This document shows, piece by piece, positions 46,060 to 58,499 of a DNA stretch of 64,000 nucleotides (its first letter is position 1; each line of letters begins with the position of its first letter). This DNA comes from Epiperipatus broadwayi. Taxonomy: Eukaryota; Onychophora; Udeonychophora; Euonychophora; Peripatidae. The stretch lies in the NCBI GenBank assembly GCA_028023455.1, contig JAQFVV010000013.1, positions 122,001 to 186,000 of the forward strand. Direction: 5' to 3'. The position numbers were made by a program, and so were the translations under genes. The notes under the pieces were generated by a model. The model made no database searches. It was not told where the DNA came from and saw only the letters and a list, made by a program, of their open reading frames with translations.

Positions 46060-49000
46060 AAATAAGTGCTTTGAATGTTAGATGACTAAATTCAGTGAGA
46101 AAGGTTTTACAATTGTCAAAATGGTGTAATATTGTACTACCACAAATACTAAGTTTGATAGAAACAAAAATTTATAAAAATTTAAATATTGATCAATCAA
46201 ACTATTTTAATAATTATGGATTCTCTATATTTTCAAAAACTTCTGGATCATCAGCTGAAAGTGGTGTTACTATTGCTAAATCATGTCCATTTAAATACTT
46301 TAAAATTCTTTTTATAAATGAACATTTGTTGATTGTGACAGTTAAACATCAAATATTAACTTTAAACATTGACATTGTATATATTCCTCCTGGGCAAGTT
46401 ATAGTACTAGAATTATTCTAACAATTAATTTTGTTTTGGTTTCTTCTTCTGTTCCACTTCTTTTGTTGGGGGATTTTAATATGACATACAGGAAATTTGT
46501 GAAAAAATGGATCCATATAATTAACTTTCCATTAATAAGTGGTGAAGGGTTCTTGCCAGAAAACTCAGTCTTCTTTTCAAATGGTAGGTTGCCTGGCTTT
46601 TTATTCCCCAATGCTTCATTATATCATTAGCATATCCTTAAAAATTCGGCCTTTTTAGATCACTTCTCATCAATAGTATCACTAAACATTGATTATATAT
46701 ATGTAGAATACAGATTCCCACAGGGAGTTTTCCAAAACAAACTAAAGAATTTCTGTTCTCAGAAATATATATTGCATTCTTCAAAATTAGGAACCTTGAA
46801 TTAGATTCAGTACAGGCCTGGATTGCTTTTGTCAATATTGCATCTCATACAATTGATCATATCACTTGGTCTAATCCACCACTGAGACTACTTGTTCTGA
46901 CTGATAATTTGCACAAAAAATTATCAATACAACTTCAACAATGCTGACCGGATTAGAATAAGAGCATTGACAGATGAATATATAACTATATATGATACCC
47001 TGAAAGAATAGATAGCAGATATTTTATTTCACGACTACATACCTGGTCTAGGCAATACGTCTGATAGCTTTTGGCTCAATTGCCTTCAATTAAAGTACCT
47101 AATTCATTCAAAATTTAAGATGAAATCATCACTGGTAATAACATTCTATTACCTCTATATTTTAAAAATCATTTCCAAAGTAGGGAATTATTTAACCTTT
47201 CAAAAAAATTTATAGGTTCCCCTGAAAATGACTGTGAAACTGATCTAATGAATTCATAATAAAACTGACTTTAATACAAGATACAAGACACCCAGGTATG
47301 CATGGCATTCCTTGTTTTGAGTCTGCCCATTTGAGCCAGTTTACTTTTCAAACATGACTAATTTTTTATCAAAAAGTTTATTACCACATCGATAGTGTAT
47401 ACTCTATATCAATAGTCTCATAAAGATTTCCATGATTACAAATTTAAGATCTATCTCTATGAGTCTGCTTGCCATAAAAATTCTTGAGTCAGTATTGGAA
47501 GATAAGATGGAATCACATATTTTTCCAGAGTTGTCAAAAATGCAATTTGCAAAGAAAGGAACCTCCAGCAGCCAAACAGCATTTCTCTGCAATTTGCAAA
47601 GAAAGGAACCTCCAGCAGCCAAACAGCATTTCTCTTTAAGACAGTAATTGAATCAGGAGTGAAAAGGGATGACTCCTCTAATAGTTCAGCTAGATATTCA
47701 GGCAGTATTTGACAATGTCCCTATTGACCAACTTATAAGAATTCTAGCAAATACATCATACCAAAATTGCCTCTTTATGTACTTAAGTCATTTTTTTCTC
47801 AACAGAGAAATTTATATTACAATAAATGGTAGATACACATCATTGTTTCTGCCTTAAATATACATTCCTGAATTAAAAGCTAATGTTGCTTCTATTTTTT
47901 ACATGGAGTGTCAGTTTTTCTCTCCTTCCCAATACTTCAAAAAATTTTAACAGAATACTCAAATGAATATAAGTTTGAATTTAATATAAGTAAGTCGTAT
48001 GCTTGGTCAATCTATACTGGGAAATAGATAGATAATTTTTTAAAGAAGAGCCAAGTCCATTTCTTAGTTTTCCTTTTTACCTGAGCCATACAGCAATTCA
48101 CACACAAATTCAGAAAAAATTTAAAAGATAAAATAGGAAAAAATCAGTAACTCATTTTTGAAATCTTATCTTTCACTCCTCAAAAATATCACAATTTAAT
48201 ACACTCATTATTACCAAGATCACATATTTCTCTGCTATCATACTATTCACAAAAGCTTTGCATGTATTCTATGTGTAGAAACTTCTCTGCGGTGATCAGT
48301 TGGCATCCATCTCTTTATGGTGTCTTCAACAACCATTAATGAAAAATGACTTAGGACTTCATATTAATATATTTAAAATACAAAAAGCTGTAAACTTAAT
48401 TTCCTCTAGTATTAAAGTATGCTCCCATTTAGAGATGGTGTTAAAAATAATACCTATGAACACATGAACCCAGTTATTGTATATCTTTAAAAATAATGTC
48501 TTCATTACTTACAATTCCAAGTTTATCCTTTTGTCCACCTATGAATAAATTCAAATACTGGGATATTTATGAAATTGCCCATAAGCAGTTAAAAGATACT
48601 GTGGAGGAAACTGTTAAAGTTAAATAACAAGCAATTTGGTTACTTGAATCAAAATTCTTTGATTTCCTAATCAAATTAAACCTGAATTCTCTACCTACAT
48701 TTTTTTTTTCAGATTCAAAAGACATTGTAGGAATGATGAAGATAAGTGTTGTTATGCTATAGAGATACAAAAAAACCAAACTCACTTATTCTTTAAATGT
48801 GCTTATTTGGATAGCATTTGTGCAGAAATTCCTGGGATATTTAACAATTTAACAATTTAAATTGTTTAACTCTTATTCAAAGAGAGTTTTTGCTGACACC
48901 AGAGAGCAAGCACATTTGTATTGTATACTGTTATGGTGTACAAGATGCTCTTTTACGTACAATCATAACTAAAGAAAACGTATAAATACATCTTTCAACA

Positions 49001-49220
49001 AATAAAATACCTTTAGATAAATAGTTAAAAAGAATGTTCTTCATAAAGTATTTACAGCTACATAGTCCCTAATGAGGCAGAGTAACTGTCATTATAAGCA
49101 TTTCCAAAATGACAGAAGAATAATTTTGTGCTATTATAAATAAATTGTAATCTCTATATACTTTGAATGTATACCAAGAAAACAATATACTCTTTTGAAT
49201 AATCAATAAAATACCTTTTA
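46060..49220 (+). pseudogene. Non-LTR retrotransposon (LINE), decayed, endonuclease and RT
   Basis: The 5' part (46060-46700) keeps APE-type endonuclease text: the N-terminal LNVR-like start, IETKIYK, IDIVYIPPG and LLLLGDFNM (about 46460). The RT includes NLRSISMSLLAIKILESVLEDKM (47435), then motif A VQLDIQAVFDNVPID (47683). The C-terminus has a finger-like CCYAIEIQKNQTHLFFKC (about 48750) followed by CIVYCYGVQDALL. There are many stops and frameshifts. A 47-bp exact tandem duplication sits at 47542-47635. The RT text differs from the RTE-like family and from the 29-32 kb LINE, so this is a third lineage. Confidence 0.65.
47542..47635 (+). repeat. 47-bp exact tandem duplication
   Basis: The unit beginning GCAATTTGCAAAGAAAGGAA occurs at 47542-47588 and again at 47589-47635 without a mismatch, inside the RT of the decayed LINE. 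It is recent or assembly-made, since the host element is old. Confidence 0.85.
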
Positions 49221-49224
49221 AAAT

Positions 49225-50570
49225 AAAAAAAAATATTAGTTAGACGGGAAAAGCACAAAGAATAAAATTCAAAAACTTCTCACGTGACAATGGCAACCAA
49301 CGTCTGGTTGATCTGTGGGTGTAGCCTATTCCCGTTCCGAAAATCCTAGTTTAAAACTATAATGGGTTGCAATAATTTGACTGTTGAAAGAAAAAATAAA
49401 TTGTTCATAAAGAAAAGTTATAGCGGGAAGTTAATTACTGTGATCGATAGCATAAATTGCTTATAGGAGAGAAAAAGAAGTGCAAAAAAGAAGTTATGAA
49501 GATTTAAGTAATTTTATAATGTGGGGGCCTTAGTGGAAGAATATGTGCATTAAAAAAATTGCTTATATACAAACAAAAGCTTATGACTTTTCCTTTTTTT
49601 TTTTTTAAAAAAAAGTTATTACATATCTAAAAATAAAATAAAATCTTAAATTTGTGGTCAATATTTACAATAATAATGATTTTAAACAAGTTAGAGGGAT
49701 GAGGTAGAGCAATAAATAAATAATCGAAACTCATAAAAAGTGATTGAACTGAATCCGATCCGTGAACCTTAGCTTTTACGAGTCTGCCACTCTACGACTC
49801 TAAGCACGCAACGGTAAAAACTACAACCGACGTTATTCAAATATTATTGCTTGGTTATACTATTTTATTATCTAAATATTTTAGTCTTAATAAAGATGAC
49901 TTTCGTGATAATGAAATATTAATTAAAAAGATTGTTTCTCTCCATTTAAAGTACACGCTATAATGTATAATAAAATATTACTTATTAGCATTTTTATTAT
50001 TATGAATCTCTTATAATAATTTTTTGACAGTGTGGGTTGTCTGCAAATCTCTGCCTGAGTCTCAGTCTATTATGTCACGATTATTTATTGTCTGGGGAAA
50101 TAATAAATATTATTTAATATTCCTCCTACATTTGTGGATGTTGGAGGAGGAGAGAGGAAAATTTTTTTTTCATTTGGTTTTATGTTTAGATTCTTTTTTT
50201 TTAAATAGTAAGAATGATAAATATGATTATTAGACCTGTCAAAATAGCTGATATTAAAATAGGTTAGGAGGAGAAGCAGGAACATGTTAGTGTTTATAGA
50301 ATTATTTGTGGTAAGGAAATGGAAGTGGAACTGAGGGAGTAGTGAAATGAATTAAGATTAAAAAGAGTAGAGTTGTTTAATTTGGCTAATTGTTTATTTT
50401 TATTTTTTTGATATATAGATTGAAATCTAAGAATAAGCCTTTCAGTATACAATCAAATCCATTTTTCTTAAATATTGTTAAGTGCCTTTCTAGAATTTAA
50501 TGTCAATATTTTTCATATATACAATCAAAAAAAAAACACTTTAATTTATATTTTTATTTTGTATCATGAA
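49225..50570. other. AT-rich stretch with two GC-richer patches
   Basis: At 49275-49350 an E-box CACGTG (about 49281) is followed by ACAATGGCAACC and a 19-codon frame. This could be a promoter or first exon, but nothing supports it further. At 49745-49850 the minus strand has GTCGTAGAGTGGCAGACTCG and GGTTCACGGATC, perhaps A- and B-box remnants of a SINE. A plus-strand frame at 50024-50233 shows no domain. Confidence 0.35.
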
Positions 50571-50579
50571 TACGTCAGA

Positions 50580-51650
50580 GAAAAAAATTATGATGATGAT
50601 TTTCAAAATGAGATATCCATGTTTTTCTGAACCATAGCTTCTCTTCTCAGCATCATCCCAGAAGACTTTTTTTTATCTCATTTACTCATCTCATATGTAA
50701 TATCTATTTAGGTCTTTTATTATCTCTTGCAATCCAGTTTAAGACTTTAATTGTCCACTTATTGCTATTGTTTTTATTGTCATGTTCAGCCAATTTCATT
50801 TTAGCTTTTTAATTCTTTCAGCTCTTTCAATGGTACTTTTTTTTTTACTTATATTTTTTACTTTTGATCTCTTCTCGTTATTCCCAACACCAATGACATA
50901 GCTGTCATGAAGAAAAATAAAGTGAGCATATATGGATGTCTGGATTTTAGTAGTCATTTTGTTTTATATCTATAGTAAAGCAAATACTGGAATTAACCCT
51001 GCAACTATTAGAGTACAGTATATGTTATAAATATTAATAAGGCATTTTTTGGAGTTTTGCAAGGGAACCTCAAAATTTTAGTTATGTCACTGCCCAAAAT
51101 ACATTTTTTTCATATTTTAATGTGTGGTCTAAAATCTCTATATTGCTTTTCTATTAAGTATCCAAATCTTGGATTAGTAATTAAGCACTGCTAAAATAAA
51201 TTTTTTAAAAAAAATTCCATTTCAAAGACATATATATATATATATTTTCAAAACAATTCCTTTTGACTTTAATTGTATGATTAATTATATCATATGCATT
51301 AAAAATCTAATCTCAGTGTTTGTATTAGTCAACTTCTAATTCATACCTACCAATCTTTATTTATGGCTTTTCTGAAAAGCCATTGAATATTATTTTGAGA
51401 CTTTTACCAATTATTTTTAGTCTTACATTTTTGCTTTCATCTGATAATTTTTGTAACGTTTAGTGAAGATCTGAAGTATTATTTGAGAAAATAATCACAT
51501 CACATTCAAAATCTAAAGGAATTAAGTAATTAATCCTGGGTTTTTCATTTTAATTCAGCAAATACTTTATATAAACTGCTGTAAAAAGTTTTGATAATAT
51601 GGAATCACTATGTTATCTGCAGTAAACTTTGCATTCTAACCAACAAAAAT
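50580..51650 (-). mobile_element. RTE-like LINE, decayed 3' half
   Basis: Minus-strand RT text runs from the catalytic region (NSFRF, CDYFLK near 51500) through a YK-like block and the TNTEIRFLMHMI region. It ends in KRSYGSEKHGY-like C-terminal text near 50620. The blocks correspond to the family copies at 51.8 and 54.7 kb. It is head to head with the plus-strand copy that starts at 51775. Confidence 0.55.
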
Positions 51651-51652
51651 AA

Positions 51653-51779
51653 CAAGTCTTGCATTGGTGATTGAGAGGTCAGCGCGACTGCCCTGCACTT
51701 GCAGGCAGTTGCCCGGGTTGCGGGTTCACGTCCCGGCCGATGCTATGACACTTAAAAAAAATAAATAAATAACAAGTTG
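51653..51779 (+). mobile_element. Short tRNA-like SINE (family A) with target-site duplication
   Basis: The best-preserved tRNA-like unit. GCATTGG and CCGATGC can form a 7-bp acceptor stem with one G-T pair. The A-box region is GATTGAGAGGTCAGCGC and the B-box region is GCGGGTTCACGTCCC. TATGACACTT and an A-rich tail follow. The flanks carry AAATAACAAGT on both sides. It sits exactly between two LINE fragments of opposite orientation. Confidence 0.8.
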
Positions 51780-52905
51780 AATTTAAAAGTTGTTTTAAAG
51801 CAGTGAATTTCATCCCAGTATTGATAGATTTTATTAAAAGTATCAATGAATATGAGTTGCCAATGTGCTTTGAATTTGTAGATTTTGAAAAGGCATTTGA
51901 TTTAATAAGTATCACAGTAATTGAAATTTTGGATCATCAAAATATAAACTTGGGCTATTATCATATTGTGAAAAATATTTGTCAAAATGCAACATCCATG
52001 ATTATATGGTGATGTTAAAAGTTTAATATTGGAAAGGGTTGTATGGCAGGATTATTTTATATTTCCAAAATCTTTTGTAGCAGATTAAAAAAAAGTACTT
52101 TGCAAATTAAAATTGGAAGCTAAAGAAATAAAAGTAATTGGAGATTATTGAAGTCATCTAGATTCTGCAGAAGATGTAATTATTTTGGTGAATAAAACTT
52201 TGGAGTTTCAGGAAATATTGCAAGAATTATCAAATGAAAGTAAAAGAAAAAATAGACTGAAGATAAATGCTTAAAAGACTCCAGTAATATTCGATGGATT
52301 TTTTCAGAGGAAGAAAGTGAAGATAACAGATATCTTGGTTAGGTTATTAATATAGTTGGAAATATAATAAATGAAATTAATAATAGAATTAAACTTAGAT
52401 GAAGTGTTTTTGATAGAAATAACTTAGTATTGATAAGAAATATGTTCATGTGTTTGAAAAGCAAGATTCTTAATATATGTATTTTACCAATTATTATTTA
52501 TAGATCTGAGATTTGGACACTTAAAAGAAGAACAATACAGAGACTTCAGATCAGTCAATAAAATATGAAGAAATGTGTGTTTGGAATATTGAGAATAGAT
52601 CAAGAATAAATTACATGGGTGAGTGAACAAACAAGTATTTCTGGCATTATTGAAAGTGTTAAGAGATTAAAATGGAATTGAACTGGAAATATTGCTAAAA
52701 GAGATTACAATAGATAAACAATTGAAATTTTTAATTGGACCCCAAGAGATTGTAAAGACTAGAAAGAGACTCCATTTTATATAGATGGATAAAATAAGGA
52801 AATTTGCTTGTGTGATGTGGAAAAGAGAAGATAGGGATAAAAAAACTGGATTAAACATAGAGAGATCTTCATGTTGCAGTGAATCAATAATGATTAAAAT
52901 GATAG
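51780..52905 (+). mobile_element. RTE-like LINE, decayed 3' half
   Basis: RT motif A reads FVDFEKAFDLIS (about 51875). The catalytic box has become AEDVIILVNKT (about 52160). Later blocks read YRSEIWTLKRRTIQRLQISQ and NWTPRDCKD, then the FYIDG segment; the end is ...EIFMLQ-stop followed by AATAATGATTAAAATGATAG. This C-terminal arrangement (SEIWTL, then WTPRD) is typical of the RTE/BovB-like and related invertebrate LINEs. It has many stops. Confidence 0.65.
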
Positions 52906-52909
52906 TACT

Positions 52910-54655
52910 TATGTATTATCCTGTCACCCAAACTTGGCAGGTGTTTTTTTTTTTTTAATTATACATTTTCAGGGCTATACAATTATTTGTTTGTTAGTTT
53001 TTCAATGTTATTTTACTGAATATGTATTACTTGTTAAGTTTTAAAAAAATAAACAACTAATTATAAATTTCTGTTAAGTTTAAAAATAATCTATTATAAA
53101 TTCAATTCACAAGATTGAATAAATTTTATATATATTATAACATATAAACACTAATGCATTCCGAACATTGTTACATTCAGTGTAACATTGTAATCATACT
53201 TTTATATCTGGTTTCTTTGCTTTTTTTTTTTTCAAAAACAATTTTTCCACAGTGTTTAAAATTTGGGATCTTCCACCAAAGGTAAATGATCTTGCCCTTT
53301 CAAAAAACCTGTGTTTACATACAAAGAAGAAAATGCATTTGTGGTGATTTTGCAGACTGCCAACATAATAACCTACATTTGTTATTTTGTTTACCGTAGT
53401 TTAAATTATTAAATTTACTTTAATTACAATTAATTGTCATACTTTTATGTAATTTCTTTTATTTATATAATAATAAAAAAAGATAAATATTAAATATGAC
53501 AGCTTCTAAATAGCTATTTTATTTTCAATATTTATTAGAGGCCACTGAAAATGTCTAATTAAAAAAGACATGTCTGTAAAATTTGAGTGATGAGGTACCA
53601 AATGATAATGATGTAACATCATCACTGCTATTGCCTTTTGATATTCTTCAGAATTTAATATCTTGGGCCTATGATTAGGCATTCCAAATCTTCAATTACT
53701 GTTAAAAAGTCCATACATTCAAATATTTTTTAATAATCTACAAATCAAAGGATTGCCAATGGCTTTTTATAGAAAAATAATGCTTCAGATGAAGAACATT
53801 TCACTTTTGTTATATCTTTAATTAAATTAAAAATAGCTAGATATTAATTTACTGAGAAATATTGAATAGTCAACTGACTTGATTATGAATCATTTATCTG
53901 AAAAATCTTACATCTGATTGGAATATTAAAAAAAAATTTCAAATTTTATTCTGGATTTGAACCACTGTTTTGCGAATAGCCTATATATGAGGCCTTTCAT
54001 TTTATGTAATGACTTAAATTATTCATATGATAAACAACTTTCTATATTGTTTATAATATCATGTAGTAGCTTATTTTTTGTTATCAACTGAATTGTGAAT
54101 TTTTAAAAAAGTCCAGAGATGTCAAAAGAGTTTGATAGACTTTTAGGCATTCTTGCCAAATCAATTACTTTTTTTTTAAGAATTTAAATCATTAAAGGAA
54201 CAGATTAAAAGTTTATTTTGAAAAATTATGCTATCTCAGATGGCAACTAAAAATAGATAATAGCTTGTGCTAATTGTTAATAATCGTAAAACCCTATTGA
54301 GTAAAGAATACTACATAAATGATTCCATAACATAAATATCTGCAGGAAAGCAAAAATCCAATCATAATGTTAATGTGCAAAGGAAATTAGTAAAACACTG
54401 GCTTAACTTATTATGTTAGTGTGCAAAGCAACGTTTTACTCTTTAGATTTCAACTTGATTTTTTTTTTGCAGAACCCTATTTTTATATATATATTGTAAA
54501 TGCATAATTCACTTATACAACTAAAAATAATTTGGAATATATTATAATTAGTTTAAATCGTGTACAACTTTTTCAATAAAATAATTACGAAGTATTAAAA
54601 AATTTATTTTAATTACATGTACACATACAAACACGTATATATGTTTTTAATAATA
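52910..54655. other. AT-rich stretch, nothing recognised
   Basis: No coding block was found. Low-complexity T and A runs are frequent. A hexanucleotide-like ATAATGATGTAACATCATC near 53607 may be a LINE tail scrap. Confidence 0.4.
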
Positions 54656-54659
54656 ATAA

Positions 54660-55645
54660 TAATATTTTCATTAAAAAGGATGTATGATAAGATTACTCCA
54701 TATCTCCAAAACTTTTTACAGCAGTTTTGCAAAAAGTATTTTGCAGATTAAAATGGGAAGCTAAGAGAATTTAAAAATAAATGGAGATTATTTAAGTCAT
54801 CTAGATTTTGCAGATATGTAATTGTTTTTGCAAATTATGCTTTAGAGCTTCAGGAAATGTTGCAAGAGTTATCAGATGAAAGTAAGAAAGTAGGACTAAA
54901 AATAAATGCTAAAAAGACTAAAGTAATGTTCAATGAAAGTATATTAATAGTTTTTGTTAGTCATTGACTAGACTAGAGATTATCCACTTAATGAAAAATA
55001 TTTCTGTAGTATAATTTTCACTACACCACTGTCTTGCAATGGAAGATTGATAATAATGAGCTAGAAGTTTAAAACTACAAATACCTTAATCAGATTATCA
55101 CAATGGACGAAATTAATCATAGAATTAAACTTAAGAGTGTTTTTGAAAGGAAATAATGTAATATTAAAAGGAAATATGCCTATATGTTTGAAAAGTAAGG
55201 TTTATTTAATAAATGTGTTTTACCAATTCTTACTTATGGATCTGAGACTTGGACACTTGACAGAATAACAACATAGATACTTCAATCCACTCATTGAAGT
55301 TTGGAGAGATGCATGTTAGGAATAACAAGAAGAGATCAAAAATGAAATATGTAGGTGAGAGAACAAACCAGTGTTTCTGACATCATTGAAGGAATGAAGT
55401 TAATGAAGTGGAGTTGGGCTAAACATATTGTTAGAAGAGATGATAATAGATGGATAGTTGAAATTGGAAACTGGACACCAAGACATTGAAAAAGACCTAG
55501 AAAGAGACCATATATGATTTGGGTGGATAAAATAACGAATTATGTTGGAATAATGTGGAGAAGAGAAATTAGAGATTGGAGAAGATGGATTGAACTTGGA
55601 GAGATGTTCACCCTGCAGTGAATAAAGGATAGTTAAAAATGATGA
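54660..55645 (+). mobile_element. RTE-like LINE, decayed 3' half with GAT-repeat tail
   Basis: Aligns throughout with the 51.8-kb copy. RT text includes LQEMLQELSDESKKVGLKINAK (about 54850), YKYLNQIIT (about 55077), LTYGSETWTL (about 55230) and SDIIEGMKLMKWSWAKHIVR (about 55380). Near the end it reads KRPRKRPYMIWVDKI, then the tryptophan-rich MWRREIRDWRRW segment and IELGEMFTLQ-stop. The 3' end is (GAT)n at 55638-55650. It is better preserved than its relatives, but frameshifted and 5' truncated. Confidence 0.7.
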
Positions 55646-55654
55646 TGATGATAT

Positions 55655-56755
55655 ACATTTAGTAACAAAGTAAATAAATAATAATTAGAATAAAATTACT
55701 TTATTATAATTTACTTTATAAATATCAAATTATCTGCACTCACTCTTTCGTTACCATTTCATTTTAGATAAATACAATAATGATTATTACTAAGCACTTA
55801 TTGGGCTTAAAGATTATCATATCAGTCCTAACTGAAGTATAAACTTTAAACACAATTAAATATTAATAAATATGTTTTTAATTAATCATTAACACCCTGA
55901 ATAATTAATCTAATTTCTTCTCATTCTCATATCACATCATTTCCATTTCATATTGTTATTCACATCTTTCTATGCGTAATATAAATATATTGAGATATAC
56001 TTAAAACATTCATTCTGAAAACAGAAAAAATAAATATATCAAATGTTTCTATTTATAGTCTCAAAAATATGTGGTAGAGTGGATATTTTAAGAATATCTC
56101 ATAAATATTTAGTGCAATATTTGAATTCGATGCAAATGTTTTTAATATTGGATAAAATAATTAAAAGATATTGGCTCATTTCTTTCTCAGTTGACTTTCA
56201 ATTTCTCTTTTTTGTTATTTTAAATAGACTTAATGCAGAAAGGTTAAATAATTAAGCTCTAGAAAATTGCAATCATATGACTAAAACTTGCTTTGCAATA
56301 TAAACATATTCATCTTTTATATCAATTCAGAATATATCAGAACTTCTTGATCTTTTAATTTCAAATTTCCCTCATAAAGGAGCATTATGGTGCTATTTAT
56401 TCCTACAACATCTCTGAAGTTGATCGGATTGTGTTTTTTAGTTACTTTATTCAATTCTTAAACCCATTATTCTACTATTGTGTTATAGCAGGGGCAATTG
56501 CAGTAGCATCAATATTACATTGTAAATCGGGAGAACATGTAAATGGGACTTCTTTTTGTAGAACAATTATAGAAATTCTACTAATTATACAGATCATTTT
56601 TTAGAATTGTAACACTAAGGTTATATCAGAAATAATTTTGTTTACTTCTCTTATGTTCTCAAAATGCATAAAGTTATTTAACATTTTCATTTATAGATTA
56701 TTAGCAGCAATTATTAGCAAATGTGTGTATAGATATTCCAATTTCAAAAGAAAAA
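55655..56755. other. AT-rich stretch, nothing recognised
   Basis: Only chance open frames. Confidence 0.5.
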
Positions 56756-56763
56756 AGACAGAT

Positions 56764-56764
56764 A

Positions 56765-56817
<53 letters not shown>

Positions 56818-56850
56818 TGATGATGATGATGATTATGATAAATGATGATG
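56764..56850. repeat. (AAT)n-(GAT)n microsatellite
   Basis: About 18 units of AAT followed by GAT units up to about 56850. The poly-isoleucine frame read on the minus strand is a product of this repeat, not a gene. Confidence 0.95.
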
Positions 56851-57084
56851 ATGCACTAAAAATTACTATACAAATTAATCTGGTACGCTCAAATATGTAT
56901 GCATATACAACATGCTGCTCCATTAGTCTGTTTATTTGCCATTGATTATCAACTTCTGCATCAAACTTTCCTTTATGAAAGACTTCAAGATCTTCCAAAT
57001 TGTAGTTATTTAGTTACTGAATACAGATTTTGAAAACCAATGACCTTTTTAATATTGTACTAAAAACTGGATTATATATAAATT

Positions 57085-57635
57085 TATCCATACAGGAGAT
57101 TTGAAATCAGACCTTCAAGCACCCTTCAACTATCCACACTATCTCATGACCACACACATGTAGAAAAGATAAATAATCATCAATATATGTATTTTGTTCT
57201 GAACCAGCACTCATCAGTTGGTCCATATAATCATCACCCACACACATATATAATCAGTTCTCAGTTTATATAAAGATAGCAATGCTTCATACTTTAGGGG
57301 ACAGGCTTCAATCTACTCCAACCTCCAACTCTTCAGTCATTCATACCATTGCAAATCTGATGATGGAATGCCCAAATCACATGCTGATGCCAATATTATA
57401 GTTATACTCATGTTGACCTCAAGTCACTCTGACCCTTGAGCACTGATTATATATGGGTGTGGGAGATGATGTGGATCAACTGGTGAGTGCTGTTTCAGCA
57501 TGAAATATGTATATTGATGATTATTTATCTTTTTTACATGAGTGTGGTCATGTGTATCAGTAGTATGAGATAGTGTGGATAGTTGAAGGGTGCTTGAAAG
57601 TCTATGTTTAAATCCCCTATATTTACAATTATGCT
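57085..57635. mobile_element. Hammerhead repeat, fold-back of a full-length and a truncated copy
   Basis: The minus-strand copy (57085-57437) is complete, from the T-arm-like end at the left to the 5' end AAGGGTCAGAGTGACTT at the right. Its ribozyme has CTGATGA (complement at 57211-57217), but the GAAA box reads AAAA. It is joined directly to a plus-strand copy (57438-57635) that begins at GAGCACTGATTATATATG. The plus ribozyme core has CTGGTGA. The T-arm-like end near 57610 is followed by TATATTTAC. So the 5' ends meet and the 3' ends point outward. Confidence 0.75.
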
Positions 57636-57639
57636 CCAG

Positions 57640-58495
57640 GTATATGAAGAATGCCTGTATTTCAAATATAAATTTATCCACTAAAATTATATTCAATTCC
57701 AGGAATTAAATAAGCTCAAAACTAAAAGAAAAATGTTTTCAATAACTGAGATATAATGTCAAAATAAAAACATTGTGAAAAAAATAGAAACATTGACCCC
57801 ATGGGTATAAGGTAATATGAAATTCTTAGAAAGGCTACCCAAGCCACAAAATCTTTTATCTTTATTTTATATAAGCTTTTTTTTTAAAAAAAAAAAACAG
57901 CATGTTTATACTTTTTAAATATTTTTTTTATAGATTTTTTAAAGTCAAAGTATCATCTTAAATAGTTTAAAGTCTTATATATATATTTACTTTTCATATA
58001 TTTAGGTAATGTGTAACTTAATTAATTCATTCAACAGGTAAGGTAAGTAAAATAGGATTTTAAATAGCCTACTTTAAGGCAATAGAGGAACAGTAAAAAA
58101 GAAGACATTATTTATCAATTCACTAATTTCTGGATGATGGGACTTGGATGGTTTCCCATTTTTGCTTTATTTTCTTGATAATAGTAGTTAGGTGAACCCC
58201 CCAAAAATTATATAATTACTTAGGTTGTCTATAAATCAGCTATCCCAAAATAAACTTTTCTTTCTAAAATATTTTTAACAAGCTCTCCATTTGTATTGTG
58301 TCCTCAGTCATGTCTTTCCAACAAAAGCAATCAATATTATATCTTTTACTTTAAATGATCAAATTTCAATGTTAAAATTTGTCCACAATGTTGCCTTTTA
58401 AAAAATTGTCTTTGAGATAATTTTTATAATGCTTATATATTTCTTAAGGAATGTATTGCTCTAAAATTACAAAGTTATATAAAGTATGTGTAAGT
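57640..58495. other. AT-rich stretch, nothing recognised
   Basis: No coding block or named repeat seen. Confidence 0.5.
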
Positions 58496-58499
58496 TCAT

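Noticed and set aside
49275-49345. Promoter and start codon (CACGTG, ACAATGGCAACC)
   Set aside because: Frame closes after 19 codons, no exon continuation or transcript evidence visible.
56744-56998. Poly-isoleucine open frame on the minus strand
   Set aside because: Produced by the (AAT)n microsatellite; no domain outside it.
3582-57696. Four minus-strand open frames (3582-3836, 8982-9245, 44832-45098, 57424-57696) sharing peptide text such as DHTHVKKINNHQYTYFMLNQHS
   Set aside because: They are the antisense reading of the same hammerhead repeat. Similarity follows from the DNA family, the frames start and stop at different points, and the RNA fold explains the conservation better than a protein.
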